From positions 1,178,001 to 1,242,000 of the forward strand of contig NZ_FNVZ01000005.1 of the NCBI RefSeq assembly GCF_900104625.1: a stretch of 64,000 nt of DNA, written 5' to 3'. The translations under genes and the position numbers were made by a program. The notes under the pieces are model-generated. The model worked only from the letters and a program-made list of their open reading frames with translations, did no database searches and was not told where the DNA came from. This DNA comes from Leptotrichia massiliensis. GTDB lineage: Bacteria > Fusobacteriota > Fusobacteriia > Fusobacteriales > Leptotrichiaceae. Positions within the stretch are counted from its first letter, which is position 1, and each line of letters begins with the position of its first letter. Positions 28,389 through 36,812 of the stretch are shown here, in pieces.

Positions 28389-29258
28389 TTAAACTGCAAC
28401 TTCAAATTTAATTACAGGATGGCTTTCATAATTTTCTAACGTAATATCCTCGAATGTCAATTCATTAAATGGCTTATCTGCAATATTAATTTTGGCAAGT
28501 TTTAACGGTTCTCTTGTCAGTTGCTCCTTTAGCCCTTCAATATGATTTTCATAAATATGAGCATCAATTATTGTATGAGCAAATTCTCCAACTTCATATC
28601 CACATTCTTTTGCAATCATCATTGTAAGCAATGAGTAACAAGCTAGATTAAACGGTATTCCTAGTGCAATATCTCCGCTTCTTTGTGTTAAATGACAGTT
28701 AAGTTTATTCCCAAGAACATTAAACGCAAAAGTATAATGACATGGCGGTAATTTACTGATTGTTGCATTTCCTGGATTCCAAGCCAAAACTATCATTCTT
28801 CTTCCATTTTTGTGATTAGGATTTGTTTTCATTTCCTTCAAAGTGTCAATAATATACTGAATCTGGTCAAATACAAGCTGCCCATTTTCTTCTCTAGTTA
28901 CCCAAGGATTATTTTCATCAGCAAAAACTTCTCCATCTAACGAAATTTCAGGCACTGGATACCTTCTCCAGAATCTTCCATAAGCTGTTTCGAGTCTTCC
29001 TTCCTCATCCGCCCAAGCATCCCATATTTTCGTCTTTTTTCGTAAGTTTTTAATATGCTCTTCTCCTGATAAATACCAGAACAGCTCGTGCAACATCGAG
29101 TTAAAATACATTTTTTTTGTTGTCAAAAGGGGATAACCCTCGCTTAAATCTACTTTATATGAATAAGCAAAAGTAGAAATTGTATCAACTCCTGTTCTGT
29201 TTTCCTTTTTTATTCCATTGTCAAGTACATACTTAACCATATCCAGATATTGTTTCAT
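28389..29258 (-). CDS. thyA: Thymidylate synthase
   Basis: Makes dTMP from dUMP with methylene-tetrahydrofolate; 289 residues. Start MKQYLDMVKYVLDNG, RTGVDTISTFAYSYKVDL, catalytic Cys in LPPCHYTFAF (about 175), and RSGDIALGIPFNLA with HIYENHIEGL in the dUMP/folate site. GGAGAG precedes the ATG. folA follows 117 bases downstream, the usual pairing because ThyA produces the dihydrofolate that FolA recycles. Confidence 0.97.
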   Translation of the reverse strand: MKQYLDMVKYVLDNGIKKENRTGVDTISTFAYSYKVDLSEGYPLLTTKKMYFNSMLHELFWYLSGEEHIKNLRKKTKIWDAWADEEGRLETAYGRFWRRYPVPEISLDGEVFADENNPWVTREENGQLVFDQIQYIIDTLKEMKTNPNHKNGRRMIVLAWNPGNATISKLPPCHYTFAFNVLGNKLNCHLTQRSGDIALGIPFNLACYSLLTMMIAKECGYEVGEFAHTIIDAHIYENHIEGLKEQLTREPLKLAKINIADKPFNELTFEDITLENYESHPVIKFEVAV

Positions 29259-29309
29259 TTTCTCTCCAATTCTATTTTTCTTACCTATTTTAATTTTATA
29301 AGACTTAAA

Positions 29310-29771
29310 TTAATATTCAAAATTATTCTGTCTTAAAGCCTCAAACAGCACAATCGCCACAGCATTTGACAAATTCAGCGAACGTCCAAGCGGAAGCATT
29401 GGGATTGTAATATTATTTTCCTTATATTTATTTAATATTTCTTCTGGTATTCCACGTGATTCAGGCCCAAACATTATATAATCGCTGTCATTAAATTTTA
29501 CATCTGTGTACCTTTGTTTTGTTTTTGTTGTTGCAAAATAGATTTTTGCATTACTGTTTTCGATGTTTTCCTGCCAGAAGTGTTCCCAGTTTTCCCATAC
29601 AAAAAGCTGTACGTCTTTCCAGTAATCCAATCCTGCACGCTTTATTTTCTTATCATCCAGTTCAAAACCGAGGGGTTTTATTAAATGTAATTTTGTGTTT
29701 GTTAAGACGCAAGTTCTTCCTATATTTCCTGTATTTACGTGAATTTCTGGATTTAATAGAACTATGTTCAT
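29310..29771 (-). CDS. trmL: tRNA (cytidine(34)-2'-O)-methyltransferase
   Basis: SPOUT-class enzyme that methylates the wobble base of some leucine tRNAs. From the ATG at 29771 it has 153 residues and begins MNIVLLNPEIHVNTGNIGRT, as the family does; an ATG four codons earlier is possible because neither has a strong ribosome binding site. The knot motifs FGPESRGIPEEI and PLGRSLNLSNAVAIVLFEA are intact. It follows ruvC by about 50 bases. Confidence 0.92.
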   Translation of the reverse strand: MNIVLLNPEIHVNTGNIGRTCVLTNTKLHLIKPLGFELDDKKIKRAGLDYWKDVQLFVWENWEHFWQENIENSNAKIYFATTKTKQRYTDVKFNDSDYIMFGPESRGIPEEILNKYKENNITIPMLPLGRSLNLSNAVAIVLFEALRQNNFEY

Positions 29772-29820
29772 TTTATCTACCATTCTTTCTATTTAAGTTT
29801 ATTTTACCATACAAATCTAT

Positions 29821-30390
29821 TTATTTCATCAATTTTTTGTAATCTTCTAGTTTTATTCGATTAGAAGTGATTTTATTTAATTTTTTGGTAATGTTATCTC
29901 CTCTATCAAAACCACCAAATCCTATTTTTGAATTAATGTGGGTAATTGCTATGGCAAGTGCATCTGCGGCATCATCAGGCTTTGGAATTTCTTCCAATTT
30001 TAATATTAATTTTACCATTTCCTGAATTTGTTTTTTTTCAGCTCTACCATAACTTGCGATTCCCATTTTTACTTGAAGCGGAGTGTAACTGTATAAATTC
30101 AACTTATTTTTCTGCCCTACTAAAGTTATGACTCCACGAGCCTGTCCAACTTTTATTACTGTTTTTTGATTTTTAAAGAAAAATAAGTCCTCGATAGCCA
30201 TATCAGTCGGTTTCCATAATTTTATTATATTTTCCAATCCATCATAAATTTTTTCTAACCTTATTGGCATATCTTCATCTTTATCCGTAAAAATACAGCC
30301 ATAATCAAGTGGCGTATATTTTCCATTTTCATAATCTACAATGGCATATCCCACTATCGCTGTACCAGGATCTATCCCCAAAATTCTCAT
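29821..30390 (-). CDS. ruvC: Crossover junction endodeoxyribonuclease RuvC
   Basis: Resolves Holliday junctions; 189 residues, slightly long at the C-terminus. Acidic catalytic residues: Asp in GIDPGTAIVGYA (about 6), Glu in AIEDLFFFKNQKT (about 67) and the Asp pair in DDAADALAIAITH (about 139-142). AGGAG precedes the ATG. No ruvA or ruvB is adjacent; instead the polymerase-like exonuclease gene lies 65 bases upstream on the same strand. Confidence 0.95.
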   Translation of the reverse strand: MRILGIDPGTAIVGYAIVDYENGKYTPLDYGCIFTDKDEDMPIRLEKIYDGLENIIKLWKPTDMAIEDLFFFKNQKTVIKVGQARGVITLVGQKNKLNLYSYTPLQVKMGIASYGRAEKKQIQEMVKLILKLEEIPKPDDAADALAIAITHINSKIGFGGFDRGDNITKKLNKITSNRIKLEDYKKLMK

Positions 30391-30455
30391 ATTTCTCCTA
30401 GTCTAAATATTGTGTTTTTTATTATATCATACTCAACGGATGTATGCAAATTTCA

Positions 30456-32036
30456 CTAAAAATTTTTTTCTATATAATTTTTGGCATAATCCACATAACT
30501 GTTCAAATCAATATCAGCATAATTATCAAATTCATCTACACTCGTTTTGACCTTTTTTACTTTATAAAGACTACTGTTTATATCACCAAATCCGTATTTT
30601 TCATAATATTTTTCTTGTTTTTGAATAACTACTTTGTTCATTCCAGTTGTAGCAAAATATAATCGGTATTTTCTAAATTTATCAAGGACTTCCTTGCTTT
30701 CAAACATCATTTGTCCGTTTTTATCACAAGCGTAAATATCTTCGTAAACCGATGCATACATAAAAAATATATCTGGATTTTTTATAAAAATTTCCTCTAC
30801 AGCCGTCATCACATCTTTTTTTTCCCAAAAATATAATTTAAGCACTTCTGCTATCCATATATGATTTTTTGGCATAATCAGCTTATTGTAGCGATATTCA
30901 TTTGTTCCCTTTACTTTATCCTTTATTTTATACAAAATGGAATTTTTATTTTTCAAAAAATTATCTACATCAGTTATATCAAAAATATTGTTATACTTCT
31001 CATTTATTTGAATTTTTATTTTATTTAAAATTTCATCATTTACATTTGTTATAAAAATATTATTTTCTGATGTTGCAATTACATCTATATTTTCTTTTGC
31101 AAAAACTCTTTTTATCCGTTTTACAATACTTGTCCTGTATCTATTTAGTATATCTTTTGAAAATGAAGACTTTAATAAAAGTTCTTCTGGTATCTTCTTT
31201 ATTATTTTTTTATCTTTTCCAGAAAAAAGTTTATTGTCAATGAGCCATTCGTATAAATAGTCTTTTTTTATTGATAATTTGTACACTTTTTCCTGCAAAT
31301 AATTATTATAGTCATTCATTTTCATTTTAACTGAATAATTTATTTTTGGCTGACTGGAAGAAGAAGTTTCACCATGTAAAAGCAAAGTTATTAATTTATC
31401 ATTATTATAATTTAAATATTTTATTTTCTTTTTAAGCTTCATATTGTTACTGTAACTTCCATTTGTAATTATATTCAAAAGATTTTCCTTTTCATCCCAG
31501 TTACTTTTTTCTTTTATTATAAAATTGTACATTTTTTCTGTTGCTAGTACATCCTGCAGGCAATAGTCAATCACTTTATCCACAATTTCATCATATATAT
31601 TTTTTTTAATTACGTAATTAAAATTGGCAAAATCCTGTTCCTCAATATTATCCCCACAATTAAACTCAAATCCTTTTACACCTAGATTCAAATTATATTC
31701 ATACGCCAAGTCATACGAGTAAAACTCATGATTTTCATTCTTATACTCATCCTTTGGCATGTTCCTTATTATTTTTAATTCATTATTTAATTTTTTCCTG
31801 TTTACATTTGTATTTCTATATTTTAAAAGATTATTAATTACAATATCATCAAATCCGTGTCCTGCATAGGAAATTAGCACATTTTTAGAAACTATATCGT
31901 AAAAAAGTTTTTTCTGACGGTTAAAATTATCTGAGTCAATAATCAGGATTTTATCATCATTTAATTTTTTTAACACAACACAAAAATAATTTGGAAAAAC
32001 TTCAATATCAAATACATATTTATTTGACTTCTTCAT
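30456..32036 (-). CDS. Family B polymerase-like protein, exonuclease intact, polymerase site lost
   Basis: 526 residues, unnamed. Residues 1-180 carry a DEDDy 3'-5' exonuclease pattern: Asp10/Glu12 in FDIEVF, Asp63 in SYAGHGFDD and Tyr158...Asp162 in DYCLQD. The rest follows the order of phage-type family B DNA polymerases. A strand pair at 316-329 (IDVIATSENNIFIT) sits where the DTD motif C should be but has no Asp pair. It is followed by DITDVDNFLK (353-362), DKVKG and IWIAEVLKLYFWEKKDV (392-409). No palm motif A (DxxSLYP) is visible. So it is probably an exonuclease or DNA-binding relic of a polymerase. Only a weak GTGGTG precedes the ATG. It lies 32 bases after truB and 65 before ruvC. 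Confidence 0.6.
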   Translation of the reverse strand: MKKSNKYVFDIEVFPNYFCVVLKKLNDDKILIIDSDNFNRQKKLFYDIVSKNVLISYAGHGFDDIVINNLLKYRNTNVNRKKLNNELKIIRNMPKDEYKNENHEFYSYDLAYEYNLNLGVKGFEFNCGDNIEEQDFANFNYVIKKNIYDEIVDKVIDYCLQDVLATEKMYNFIIKEKSNWDEKENLLNIITNGSYSNNMKLKKKIKYLNYNNDKLITLLLHGETSSSSQPKINYSVKMKMNDYNNYLQEKVYKLSIKKDYLYEWLIDNKLFSGKDKKIIKKIPEELLLKSSFSKDILNRYRTSIVKRIKRVFAKENIDVIATSENNIFITNVNDEILNKIKIQINEKYNNIFDITDVDNFLKNKNSILYKIKDKVKGTNEYRYNKLIMPKNHIWIAEVLKLYFWEKKDVMTAVEEIFIKNPDIFFMYASVYEDIYACDKNGQMMFESKEVLDKFRKYRLYFATTGMNKVVIQKQEKYYEKYGFGDINSSLYKVKKVKTSVDEFDNYADIDLNSYVDYAKNYIEKNF

Positions 32037-32068
32037 ATATTATTATCACCACTTCTCAGTTCTGAACA

Positions 32069-33145
32069 TTACAAAAAATATTTATCCCTTTTTAAATAAA
32101 TCCTATCCCCCCGAATACTTACAATTTTCACAATTCCCTTAAATTCTCTTACATTTGTGTTCTTATTTCTCACATATATCTTAAATTTCTGATTTTCTCT
32201 TACATTTGCCCCTTTACTGGCTTCTTTGCTTATATTTTCAAATTTTTTAAACGTGTCAATTACTGTCATCCCATTTTTTAGCTTTCCATACTTCACATTT
32301 GAAACATTTATTCCGTAATAGTCCAGCACATACTCTATTTCTACAAAACAAACAATTTCCCGAATTTTTTCAGCCCTTGTATCTGAATCACTTTTTGTAG
32401 CCCAGAAAGACTCATTTTCTGTTTTTCCTTCCATAAGATTCTTCAATTTATCAATTTCAGCTTTAGCCTTTTCCAAAGTAATCGCATCTTCAATCTCAAA
32501 TCTTCCAATTTTAGTTCTCACAAGTCTTGTCATTGTGGCAAAAACTCCTAATTTTTCTCCAATATCGTAAACTAATGAACGGATATAGGTTCCACTGCTG
32601 ACTTTTGCATAAAATGAAATTTTAATATTTTGAGCATTTTCTGAATTTTTATCTGGACGCATTACCTTTATTTCTCTAATTTCTGATATTTCTACATTCC
32701 TTTCGGCTCTTTCCACTTCGATCCCTTTTCTTGCCAGATCATAAAGTTTCTGTCCTTCAATCTTTATTGCGGAATACATCGGCGGAACTTGCTTTATCTT
32801 GCCTTTGAAACTATTTACAGCCTGTATTATTTCAGAATCACTTATATTAATTTCAGAATCATATTTTGCAATAACTGTCCCTTCCAGGTCGTAAGTGTCT
32901 GTTTTGTATCCAAGCTCCATTTCTACATAATATTCCTTGTCTTTTTTCATCAAATTATCAGAAAATTTTGTAGCTTCGTTAATCATAACAATCATAAGTC
33001 CCTCAGCCATTGGGTCAAGGGTTCCAGCATGTCCTACTTTTTTAGCCTTTATCACTTTTTTCAAATGATTTATTGCCCCAAACGAACTTACCCCCTTACT
33101 TTTATTTAAAAGAATCAGTCCATCCTTAGTAAAATTTTTTTCCAT
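32069..33145 (-). CDS. truB: tRNA pseudouridine(55) synthase
   Basis: Makes pseudouridine 55 in the T-loop of tRNAs. N-terminal GLILLNKSKGVSSFGAIN, then HAGTLDPMAEGLM with the catalytic Asp (about 43), YELGYKT-like and VSSGTYIRSLVYDIGE. At 358 residues it is longer than the usual 290-310. The extra length is a charged insert around 225-250 and an extended PUA-like tail. GGAAGGGAG precedes the ATG. First gene of a likely truB-exonuclease-ruvC-trmL transcript. Confidence 0.95.
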   Translation of the reverse strand: MEKNFTKDGLILLNKSKGVSSFGAINHLKKVIKAKKVGHAGTLDPMAEGLMIVMINEATKFSDNLMKKDKEYYVEMELGYKTDTYDLEGTVIAKYDSEINISDSEIIQAVNSFKGKIKQVPPMYSAIKIEGQKLYDLARKGIEVERAERNVEISEIREIKVMRPDKNSENAQNIKISFYAKVSSGTYIRSLVYDIGEKLGVFATMTRLVRTKIGRFEIEDAITLEKAKAEIDKLKNLMEGKTENESFWATKSDSDTRAEKIREIVCFVEIEYVLDYYGINVSNVKYGKLKNGMTVIDTFKKFENISKEASKGANVRENQKFKIYVRNKNTNVREFKGIVKIVSIRGDRIYLKRDKYFL

Positions 33146-33181
33146 TTTACTCCCTTCCTTCCTACAATTGCTATAATTTAT

Positions 33182-34792
33182 TTACATTATTGGTGAAATC
33201 AGTTTAAACACAGAGTTTCTGAGCCGTTTCATAAAAGTCACCTTTTTTAGCCTTACCTCATCGAACCTTTCACATGCTTCCAAATCCTCTATAAATTGTG
33301 TCTTCAAGTCCTTACTGATATTCTCGTTATAAAATACCGAATTTACCTCGTAATTTATTTCAAAGCTCCGCATATCAAAGTTACACGTTCCAAGTGTTGA
33401 TATTTTTTCATCCACAATAATATTTTTACTGTGTAAAAATCCCGCTGTATAACGGTAAATCTCAATGCCTGCTTCAATTAATTCCGCAAAATAAGTTTCT
33501 GCTATCCAGTAAGGCATTTTCTTATCTGGCACTCCTGTAACCATTATTTTTATTTTTACTCCAGAAAGAGCCGCCATTTTCAGTTGCGAAATCAAATCAT
33601 AATCAGGTACAAAATATGGACTTTGAATCAGCACTTCCTCTTTCGCCGTTGCAATCATTTTAGAATATAGATATTTCAAAGTGGTCCATTCGGTGTCAGG
33701 CCCGCTTGAGGAAACCTGCATCAAATATTCCAGTTTTTCTTGCTTATCTATCGGTTTTTGCTCTTCCAGTTCGTGAACTGCCTCTTTTTTTATATCTTCA
33801 ATAAAATCGTCTTTCCCACCGCTGTTTAGCCAATCTGTAACAAAAATTGCCAGATACTGCCCAATTATTTCTCCTGTAATCCGAATATTCGTATCTCTCC
33901 AGCTGTCAAACCTCTTTCCACCGTCTATATATTCCTGCCCTACATTCATACCGCCAGTATGCACTATATTATTATCGATTAACGCTATTTTTCTATGATT
34001 ACGATAATTCATCTTGGAAATAAAAAATTTAACATCCAAAAACCATCTTATTTCAATCCCAGCGTTTCTAAGCTCCTTTTTATATTTTCTAGGCAATTTC
34101 CAAGTTCCCACTCCGTCAAAAAGCAGTTTTATTTTAACTCCTTCCTTAGCCTTTTTCAAAAGTGCATTTTTTATTCTTTCCCCAAGCTCATCAGCCTTCC
34201 AAATAAAATATTCCATATAAATCGTACTTTTTGCATTTTCTATATCAAAAATAATCGAATCAAATGCTTCTTTCCCATGAAAAAACAATTTATACGAATC
34301 ATTATTGGTCAAAAAAGTACCTTCAGCCTCATACAGCATTTTTACAAGTTCACTTTGCTGACTGCCTAAATTAATATTTTTTATCATTGTATCAATCTGA
34401 TTCCGTATTGTAACTTTTATTTCTGCTTCAGTCATTTTATCTGTGTTTCCATCCACATTTTCAAGACGATTATAATAAAAAAAGTCCTGCGATCTAAAAA
34501 TATCCGATACGTCCCGCTGCATAAAATTAAAAATCCTTGAATACAGCTTTTTTTCTTCCCCTTTCATCTTCTTAGAAATTATCTTATTCCTTCTCCAGTT
34601 AATCCCAAACAAAAGATACAAAACTGCTCCACCAAGCGGAAATGTAAAAATTGTAAAAATCCAGGCAAGCATCGCATTCGGTGATTTATCCGACAAAAGC
34701 ACCGATACTGTCAAAACAATAATTATCAGATAATGCAGCCTTTCAAACGGAATTATCCAGCTTGAAATAATTATAGCCAGTCCATGCAGCAT
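33182..34792 (-). CDS. cls: Cardiolipin synthase
   Basis: Condenses two phosphatidylglycerols to cardiolipin at the inner membrane; 536 residues. Two N-terminal membrane helices (about 2-22 and 35-60) precede two phospholipase D motifs, HRKIALIDNNIVHTGGMN (about 262) and HSKNIIVDEKISTLGTCNFD (about 445). The motif-1 His, Lys and Asp are present in both. GAAGGAG precedes the ATG. It has its own promoter; truB begins 36 bases after its stop. Confidence 0.95.
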   Translation of the reverse strand: MLHGLAIIISSWIIPFERLHYLIIIVLTVSVLLSDKSPNAMLAWIFTIFTFPLGGAVLYLLFGINWRRNKIISKKMKGEEKKLYSRIFNFMQRDVSDIFRSQDFFYYNRLENVDGNTDKMTEAEIKVTIRNQIDTMIKNINLGSQQSELVKMLYEAEGTFLTNNDSYKLFFHGKEAFDSIIFDIENAKSTIYMEYFIWKADELGERIKNALLKKAKEGVKIKLLFDGVGTWKLPRKYKKELRNAGIEIRWFLDVKFFISKMNYRNHRKIALIDNNIVHTGGMNVGQEYIDGGKRFDSWRDTNIRITGEIIGQYLAIFVTDWLNSGGKDDFIEDIKKEAVHELEEQKPIDKQEKLEYLMQVSSSGPDTEWTTLKYLYSKMIATAKEEVLIQSPYFVPDYDLISQLKMAALSGVKIKIMVTGVPDKKMPYWIAETYFAELIEAGIEIYRYTAGFLHSKNIIVDEKISTLGTCNFDMRSFEINYEVNSVFYNENISKDLKTQFIEDLEACERFDEVRLKKVTFMKRLRNSVFKLISPIM

Positions 34793-34850
34793 ATTATCTC
34801 CTTCATTTTTTATTTATTAAATTAATCTATCTTTTAGCATTATATCTATA

Positions 34851-34879
34851 ATTTTATCACTTTTAACAAAGATTTTCAA
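34851..34879 (-). promoter_or_regulatory. Promoter of cls
   Basis: Minus strand TTGAAA (34874-34879), a 17-base spacer and TAAAAT (34851-34856), about 60 bases before the cls start. Confidence 0.65.
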
Positions 34880-34992
34880 TCATTCTTATTGAACAAATTC
34901 TAAAAACATGACATAACGAATTAAAATTAAAAAATACATAAATTCATGTAAAAAACAATTCATAATTTATTTAATTAGTTAATTTCCTTATG

Positions 34993-35880
34993 TTAAAAAT
35001 TTAAATTCCAGCTGTTTTTCCATTCCTTCCATTCTTTCGGAGTTACCGTTGCCAAATCAAAATCTTTCATAAAATCATAAGGATCTTCATATTTTTCAAG
35101 AGGTGTTATATCTATTAATTCTTTTGGTGCCACTTCATGGTCTATTTCTAAATCTATTCCATGATATAATGCTATTTTGGCATATATTATGACATATACA
35201 TGCAAGTAAAATTCATAGTTTGGATTATTATCATTTGAAAATTTTCTTGCTACTTTCTGTTCCATCATCCCATCTATCGCTTTTTTCATTCCATCAATAT
35301 CTTTATCTGCCAAAGCACTTAAAAATTCATAGTGCAGTTCTCCATATTTATAATAACTATCTTTCAGTGGCTTTTCCAAATATGCACTACATCTTTTTTT
35401 GACTTCTTCAAAATCTCCTCTTATTGCATCAAGAACTACACGAATTAAGAAAAATAATCCATAATCATTTTTTAAATATCCATATTTATTTTTTTCACTG
35501 TCATAATCATCAGGCATTATCATATCAATATTATTTTTGAAAAATGTTATAAAATCTGGATTATTAGACATAAACATTTCAAACATTTGAGTTGGGTGAG
35601 TAACAAGCATACTTGACCTACTGGTTGATAGTATTCTCAATTTTCCACCTATATGACAATTTAATCTATGTTTTTCAATATTTTTTTCTATTAATAAATT
35701 TATTGAAGAGAATTTATTATAATAATTAGATAAAGTTTGCATACAAGCAAATTGATTCCCTTTTTTATTTTCTATATACTCCAATTCATCTTTATCAAAA
35801 TTTTCTTCTTTTCCTAAAAAACTTGAAATTAAACTAATTCCTTTTTCGTATTTTTTCTCTCCTGCTAATATGTTCTTCAT
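34993..35880 (-). CDS. Imm49-like immunity-type protein, orphan
   Basis: 295 residues from the ATG at 35880, where AAAGGA is seven bases upstream; an ATG six codons earlier lacks a site. All-helical, soluble, no signal peptide. The C-terminal half (about 150-275) has a helical pattern that I associate with immunity protein 49: RGDFEEVKKRCSAYLEKP, HYEFLSALADKDIDGMKKAI, then VYVIIYAKIALYHGIDLEID and APKELIDI. In other bacteria such proteins neutralise secreted or contact-delivered toxins. No toxin gene is next to it: ridA lies beyond a non-coding gap. The family call is by eye and moderate. Confidence 0.5.
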   Translation of the reverse strand: MKNILAGEKKYEKGISLISSFLGKEENFDKDELEYIENKKGNQFACMQTLSNYYNKFSSINLLIEKNIEKHRLNCHIGGKLRILSTSRSSMLVTHPTQMFEMFMSNNPDFITFFKNNIDMIMPDDYDSEKNKYGYLKNDYGLFFLIRVVLDAIRGDFEEVKKRCSAYLEKPLKDSYYKYGELHYEFLSALADKDIDGMKKAIDGMMEQKVARKFSNDNNPNYEFYLHVYVIIYAKIALYHGIDLEIDHEVAPKELIDITPLEKYEDPYDFMKDFDLATVTPKEWKEWKNSWNLNF

Positions 35881-36344
35881 AGTTTTTTCCTTTCTCATTA
35901 ATTTATTTTGTATTTCTACAGGTATAATACTATTTATTACCCATTTAAATAGCGAATGTTTAAATTACATACTATATTCTTTTTGTGCTTAGTATAGTTT
36001 CTATTTTATAATGGGGTTTAGTATTAGATTATTTTATTTAATATTAGTTTTTTTCTTTTTTCTTTTCGTAGGATTGCTCATTGCCGCAAATCCTTATCTT
36101 GCAATAAGGGTTTATCCTGAGAATCAAAATGTATGGCAAGATTGCTACGCAACACCTATGGCTAGACTACGACTTTTATTTGCCCAACTCCGAAACTCCT
36201 CCTTTCAGTCGTCAAACAGTCGTAGTTGAACAAATAAAAGCTCCGTCGGTTTATTAAAACAAAAAATTATACTTTAATTATTTTAAAATCCTATAAAAAA
36301 AGATAACTTCAAGTTTCCCCAAAGTCATCTGTTTCATTTAAAAA
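35881..36344. other. Gene-free stretch with hairpins
   Basis: 464 bases. A palindromic stretch near 36073-36122 (CCTTAT...ATAAGG core) and a second inverted repeat at 36173-36240 are its main content. A 72-codon open frame at 36011-36229 runs through both, lacks a clear ribosome binding site and ends in repeat sequence, so I do not call it a gene. Confidence 0.55.
36146..36240. repeat. Dispersed palindromic repeat, copy 1
   Basis: The left part (about 36146-36172, GCTACGCAACACCTATGGCT...) resembles 61003-61028 (GCTACGCACTAACCCTGGCT...). It is followed by an inverted repeat CTTTTATTTG (36173-36182) / CAAATAAAAG (36231-36240). This suggests a repeat family shared with the island at 60.9-61.6 kb. 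Confidence 0.5.
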
Positions 36345-36710
36345 TTATTCTCCAAAATAAGCTATAGCTTCAATTTCCACCAAAACTCCTTTTGGTAATT
36401 TATCTACTGCAAAGGCTGATCTTGCTGGATATGGTTCAGTAAAGTATTCTGCATAAATGTTGTTTACTGCTCCAAAGTCGTTGATGTTGTCTAATAATAC
36501 AGTTGTTTTTATAACGTTTTTTGTTGTTAATCCGTTGTTTTCTAAGATTGCCTTCAAGTTTTCAAGAACTTGTCTTGCCTGTTCTTCTACTGTAACAGCT
36601 TCAATTTGCTGATTTTCAGGATTTATTGCGATTTGTCCTGAGATGTACAAAAAGTCACCTGCTCTTCTAAAAGCTGAATATGGTCCAACTGCTTCTGGTA
36701 TTTTTTTCAT
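36345..36710 (-). CDS. ridA: RidA-family 2-iminobutanoate deaminase
   Basis: 121 residues. It hydrolyses reactive enamine/imine products of amino-acid lyases. Key features: GPYSAFRRAGDFLYISGQI (residues 9-27, near-identical to the family pattern), the substrate-binding Arg in PYPARSAFAVDKLPKG (about 98) and the closing EIEAIAYF. AGGAGG precedes the ATG. It stands alone on its strand. Confidence 0.93.
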   Translation of the reverse strand: MKKIPEAVGPYSAFRRAGDFLYISGQIAINPENQQIEAVTVEEQARQVLENLKAILENNGLTTKNVIKTTVLLDNINDFGAVNNIYAEYFTEPYPARSAFAVDKLPKGVLVEIEAIAYFGE

Positions 36711-36812
36711 TTTTTCCTCCTAATTTTACTTAAATTTTTATACTTTATTCTATCACATTTTTTCAATATGAAAAAGATTTTTCTTTTACTTTGCTTACTA
36801 TTCCCAAAATTA

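Noticed and set aside
36011-36229. 72-codon frame with a hydrophobic start
   Set aside because: No clear ribosome binding site, and its second half is hairpin and repeat sequence shared with the non-coding island.
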